The position numbers and the translations under genes were made by a program. This document shows, piece after piece, positions 7,862-8,425 of a stretch of 8,425 nucleotides of DNA; position 1 is the stretch's first letter; each line of letters starts with the position of its first letter. Where the stretch lies: positions 18,553 through 26,977 of the forward strand of contig DETK01000041.1 of assembly GCA_002361615.1 (NCBI GenBank). Direction: 5' to 3'. This DNA comes from Bacteroidales bacterium UBA3290 (GTDB lineage Bacteria > Bacteroidota > Bacteroidia > Bacteroidales > UBA932). The notes under the pieces were generated by a model that worked only from the letters and a program-made list of their open reading frames with translations, had not been told where the DNA came from and made no database searches.

Positions 7862-7869
7862 CAAATTTA
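7862..7869 (-). promoter_or_regulatory. Candidate -7 promoter box for rlmN and the minus-strand cluster
   Basis: On the minus strand this reads TAAATTTG, a full match to the Bacteroidota -7 consensus TAnnTTTG. A TTTG at 7896-7893, at the end of a T-run, could be the -33 element, although the 23-base spacing is slightly long. If used, transcription would begin around 7856-7858, only a few bases before the rlmN ATG, giving a nearly leaderless message. It is the only good promoter candidate I see for the six-gene cluster, but it rests on a motif match alone. Confidence 0.5.
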
Positions 7870-7902
7870 AGATAAAAGGATGCATTTTCCCACAAAAAAA
7901 AG

Positions 7903-7910
7903 TATCTTTG
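7903..7910 (+). promoter_or_regulatory. Candidate -7 promoter box for recA
   Basis: TATCTTTG fits TAnnTTTG exactly and lies directly after an A-run (7894-7901). No convincing TTTG -33 element is seen at the usual distance; a TTTT at 7885-7888 is too close. Transcription would start near 7915, leaving about 45 bases before the recA ATG at 7962. I saw no obvious inverted repeat that would serve as a LexA-type operator in this gap. Confidence 0.55.
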
Positions 7911-7961
7911 CGACGATAGATGGAACGTGTCAGCGATGTAAAACCCTTAAATTATCCCAGT

Positions 7962-8425
7962 ATGGCAAAAGAAAATGAAGAAATGACGAATGCGGGCGCC
8001 GCGAAGAATGCCGAGAAGCTGAAAGCCTTGCAGGCGACGATCGCCAAGATCGAGAAGGACTACGGCAAAGGCACCATTATGAAGATGGGAGACCAGCCTT
8101 CCCAGGAAGTTTCCATCATTCCGACCGGCTCCATCGCCCTGGATCACGCCCTGGGTATCGGCGGCTATCCGAGAGGAAGGGTCATCGAGATCTACGGCCC
8201 CGAGTCCAGCGGCAAGACCACGCTGGCCATCCACGCCATCGCCCAGGCCCAGAAGCAAGGCGGCATCGCCGCGATCATCGACGCCGAGCACGCCTTCGAC
8301 CGCACCTACGCCGTCAACTTGGGCGTGAACATCGACACGCTGCTCATCTCCCAGCCTGACAATGGCGAACAGGCACTCGAAATCGCCGACAACCTGATCC
8401 GCAGCGGCGCCATCGACATCATCGT
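7962..8425 (+). CDS. recA: Recombinase RecA, N-terminal part
   Basis: The first 154 codons of RecA, the ATP-dependent strand-exchange protein of homologous recombination and DNA-damage response; the remainder is beyond the right edge. The translation runs from MAKENEEMTNAGAAKNAEKL through the N-terminal helix region (KALQATIAKIEKDYGKGTIM, 21-40). Walker A is GPESSGKT at 79-86. The catalytic glutamate is Glu109 in IDAEHAFD, and the ATP-contacting QPDNGEQALEIA follows at 131-142. The window ends at the Walker B strand (AIDIIV). The start at 7962 matches the usual Bacteroidota N-terminus and has AT-rich sequence upstream. An in-frame ATG at 7920 would add 14 residues (MERVSDVKPLNYPS) and cannot be fully excluded. 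The gene is transcribed away from rlmN and is separate from recX. Confidence 0.97.
   Translation, partial: MAKENEEMTNAGAAKNAEKLKALQATIAKIEKDYGKGTIMKMGDQPSQEVSIIPTGSIALDHALGIGGYPRGRVIEIYGPESSGKTTLAIHAIAQAQKQGGIAAIIDAEHAFDRTYAVNLGVNIDTLLISQPDNGEQALEIADNLIRSGAIDII

Larger units (their letters stand above)
7854..7961. other. Divergent rlmN-recA intergenic region
   Basis: This 108-base AT-rich stretch is the only sizeable non-coding DNA in the window. It holds two back-to-back -7 boxes, an eight-base A-run at 7894-7901, the recA leader, an in-frame upstream ATG at 7920 and a start-stop minimal frame ATG TAA at 7936-7941. The promoter elements interleave: the possible rlmN -33 lies between the rlmN -7 and the recA -7, so polymerases serving the two genes may compete. 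I see no terminator hairpin. Confidence 0.7.

Noticed and set aside
7854..7895. 14-residue N-terminal extension of RlmN
   Set aside because: It overlaps the candidate promoter, and the family normally begins at the MKERLLGKTL-type sequence.
7894..7901. A-run as a phase-variable homopolymer
   Set aside because: Eight As in a promoter gap could slip, but nothing else points to phase variation and both flanking genes are housekeeping.
7947..8291. 114-codon minus-strand frame opposite recA
   Set aside because: It is antisense to the highly conserved RecA ATPase core and has no domain of its own.

Overview
The window looks like a chromosomal housekeeping segment from a fairly GC-rich member of the Bacteroidota, probably Bacteroidales. 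Three things support this. The RF2, RlmN and RecA proteins resemble Bacteroidales versions as I remember them. Two patatin/outer-membrane-barrel proteins of a type common in that phylum are present. The two promoter-like elements fit the Bacteroidota -7 box TAnnTTTG rather than TATAAT. The genus cannot be fixed from sequence alone. I see no tRNA, rRNA, CRISPR array, insertion sequence or phage gene.

Layout: six genes lie head to tail on the minus strand and form one apparent transcription unit, with gaps of only 9, 14, 3, -23 (overlap) and 12 bases. In transcription order they are rlmN (7853-6801), a patatin-like surface phospholipase (6791-4509), a second diverged paralogue of it (4494-2227), recX (2223-1768), prfB (1790-713, read through a +1 frameshift) and a class I fumarate hydratase (700 to beyond the left edge). 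On the plus strand recA starts at 7962 and runs off the right edge. The 108-base gap between rlmN and recA is the only real intergenic region and holds back-to-back promoter candidates.

Functionally the cluster is mixed: 23S rRNA/tRNA methylation (RlmN), cell-envelope lipid hydrolysis (two PlpD-like proteins), control of recombinase (RecX, about 5.7 kb from its target recA and divergent from it), translation termination (RF2) and central metabolism (fumarase). The best regulatory feature is the prfB recoding site: a 21-codon leader ending in CTT TGA C, preceded by a purine-rich Shine-Dalgarno-like stretch. Zero-frame reading stops at the in-frame TGA, and full-length 358-residue RF2 needs a +1 shift. 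The prfB start codon also lies inside the last codons of recX.

I did not find a convincing undescribed system. The points most worth a second look are the recoding site with its SD-like element in a phylum that rarely uses SD pairing, the tandem surface-phospholipase paralogues, and the unresolved start sites around the rlmN/recA divergent promoters.
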